NCBI GenBank assembly: GCA_001557505.1
Contig: LSAX01000009.1
Coordinates: 1,984,001-2,048,000, forward strand
DNA from: Reticulascus tulasneorum
Taxonomy: Eukaryota > Ascomycota > Sordariomycetes > Glomerellales > Reticulascaceae
DNA: 64,000 nucleotides
Reading direction: 5' to 3'
Shown here: positions 63,162-64,000 of the stretch, in pieces
Numbering within the stretch: position 1 is the stretch's first letter
Layout: every line of letters begins with the position of its first letter
Made by a program: the position numbers and the translations under genes
Notes under the pieces: model-generated
The model's input: the letters and a program-made list of their open reading frames with translations, nothing else
Told to the model about the DNA's origin: nothing
Database searches by the model: none

Positions 63162-64000
63162 ATGCCGACTATTCCGGTCAACAAGCGACAGCTCTTTCAA
63201 GTTCTGCAAAAAGAGTGGGTTGCGCAGCCTCTTTTAGCAAGACTTTTATTCTCCTAGAACCCCAGGCTGACCTAGGTGCAATAGCTTCACCACCGAAGAG
63301 TTCGAAGACCTGTGTTTCGACTACGGAATAGAGCTAGACGGAGACGATGAGAACGAGGACCGACCAATTGTCAATGGAGTGCAAGAGCCGGCCAAGCTAG
63401 CCATAGAGACGGGAGCCAATCGATATGACCTGCTATGCTTCGAGGGGTTTGTCAAGCCACCTCGTCACGAAGAATGATCTCCTGGTCCTAACCTCTGTTA
63501 AGCATATCCACGAGCCTCAATGTCTTCATAGGGAATGCCCCTGCACCGAACTACAGGGTGGTGGAGCCAAAAGACCCTAAGACACAGATCATTACTGTGA
63601 CGAAAGACACCATGCAGGTGCGACCGCTGGTTGCTGGAGGTACATTTTTTCGTCCCACTGTCATATGTCCAGCACTGACATCCAAAACCACAGCGATTCT
63701 CAGAAATATCAAGTTCACCAAAGAAAGCTACGAGTCTTTCATTAGTCTACAAGACAAGCTGCATGCCAACCTTGCCAGACAACGGACGGTTCGTGTTAAG
63801 GAATACTCTTATACCGTTTGCAGTTACTGATCCATTGCACACAGCTAGTAGCAATCGGTACTCATGATCTCGATACTATCTCCGGTCCTTTTACCTACGA
63901 AGCCCTTCCACCGAAAGATATCAAGTTCAAGCCCTTGAACCAGACTAAGGAGATGAACGCTGAGGAAATGATGCAGTTCTACGAGAAAGACAAGCATCTC
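63162..64000 (+). CDS. FRS1: Cytosolic phenylalanyl-tRNA synthetase beta subunit, 5' part
   Basis: Five exons are visible (63162-63214, 63285-63446, 63503-63639, 63694-63788, 63845-beyond the window). Joined, they give [60 protein letters not shown] and [20 protein letters not shown] and onward to [12 protein letters not shown] at the edge. The start and the [12 protein letters not shown] block are diagnostic of eukaryotic PheRS beta (yeast Frs1, 595 residues). About 200 residues are present; the B3/4 editing and B5/core domains lie beyond the window. The enzyme is an alpha2-beta2 tetramer that charges tRNA-Phe in the cytosol. Introns are 54-70 bp; the second donor (GTTTGT) and several acceptors (TAG, AAG) are weak but frame and homology fix them. 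Confidence 0.95.

Overview
The window is nuclear DNA from a filamentous ascomycete (Pezizomycotina, probably a Sordariomycete). The reasons are genes split by 49-80 bp introns with GT...AG ends and CTAAC/CTGAC-like branch points, fungal protein families (WSC, sedolisin, GID ligase, CBF1, POP2), long G+C-rich intergenic DNA, and recurring short motifs such as CTACGTAG and TACGGAGT. The species cannot be named from the sequence. I rebuilt 15 protein-coding genes by joining exons across introns; every junction keeps the reading frame.

Region 1 (1-9.5 kb): a secreted WSC/cysteine-rich wall-associated protein on + (2559-4676) and the ribosome-biogenesis factor TIF6/eIF6 on - (5423-6353), then 3.2 kb without a convincing gene. 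Region 2 (9.5-19.8 kb) is a compact housekeeping block: a coiled-coil protein of unknown function (+), the complex I B12 subunit (NDUFB3 type, -), the CCR4-NOT deadenylase POP2/CAF1 (+), the GID ligase subunit FYV10 (-) and the bHLH factor CBF1 (+). NDUFB3/POP2 and FYV10/CBF1 are divergent pairs that share a promoter region; POP2/FYV10 converge.

Region 3 (19.8-37.8 kb) is sparse. It holds one recognisable gene, a DUF2841/YDR124W-like protein on - (23882-25783), flanked by 4.1 kb and 12.1 kb of DNA rich in homopolymer tracts, microsatellites and small palindromes. Region 4 (37.8-51.1 kb) holds four genes, all on -: a YCF1-type vacuolar ABCC transporter, a secreted S53 (sedolisin) protease, a small secreted four-cysteine protein and a GNAT acetyltransferase. 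It looks the most accessory, or environment-facing, part of the window.

Region 5 (51-64 kb): after 3.2 kb without a gene come a large glutamine/proline-rich protein with a conserved C-terminal region (+), the eEF1A lysine methyltransferase EFM4 (+), the PP2A scaffold subunit TPD3 (-), and the 5' part of FRS1, the cytosolic PheRS beta subunit (+), cut by the window edge. Translation-related functions recur (TIF6, EFM4, FRS1, POP2), but the genes are not arranged as a functional cluster. I found no tRNA, rRNA, transposon or CRISPR array. No clearly new multi-gene system is visible. The best leads are the small secreted protein, the WSC protein with Kex2-like sites, the long gene-poor interval, and the unusual G/C homopolymers and palindromes.
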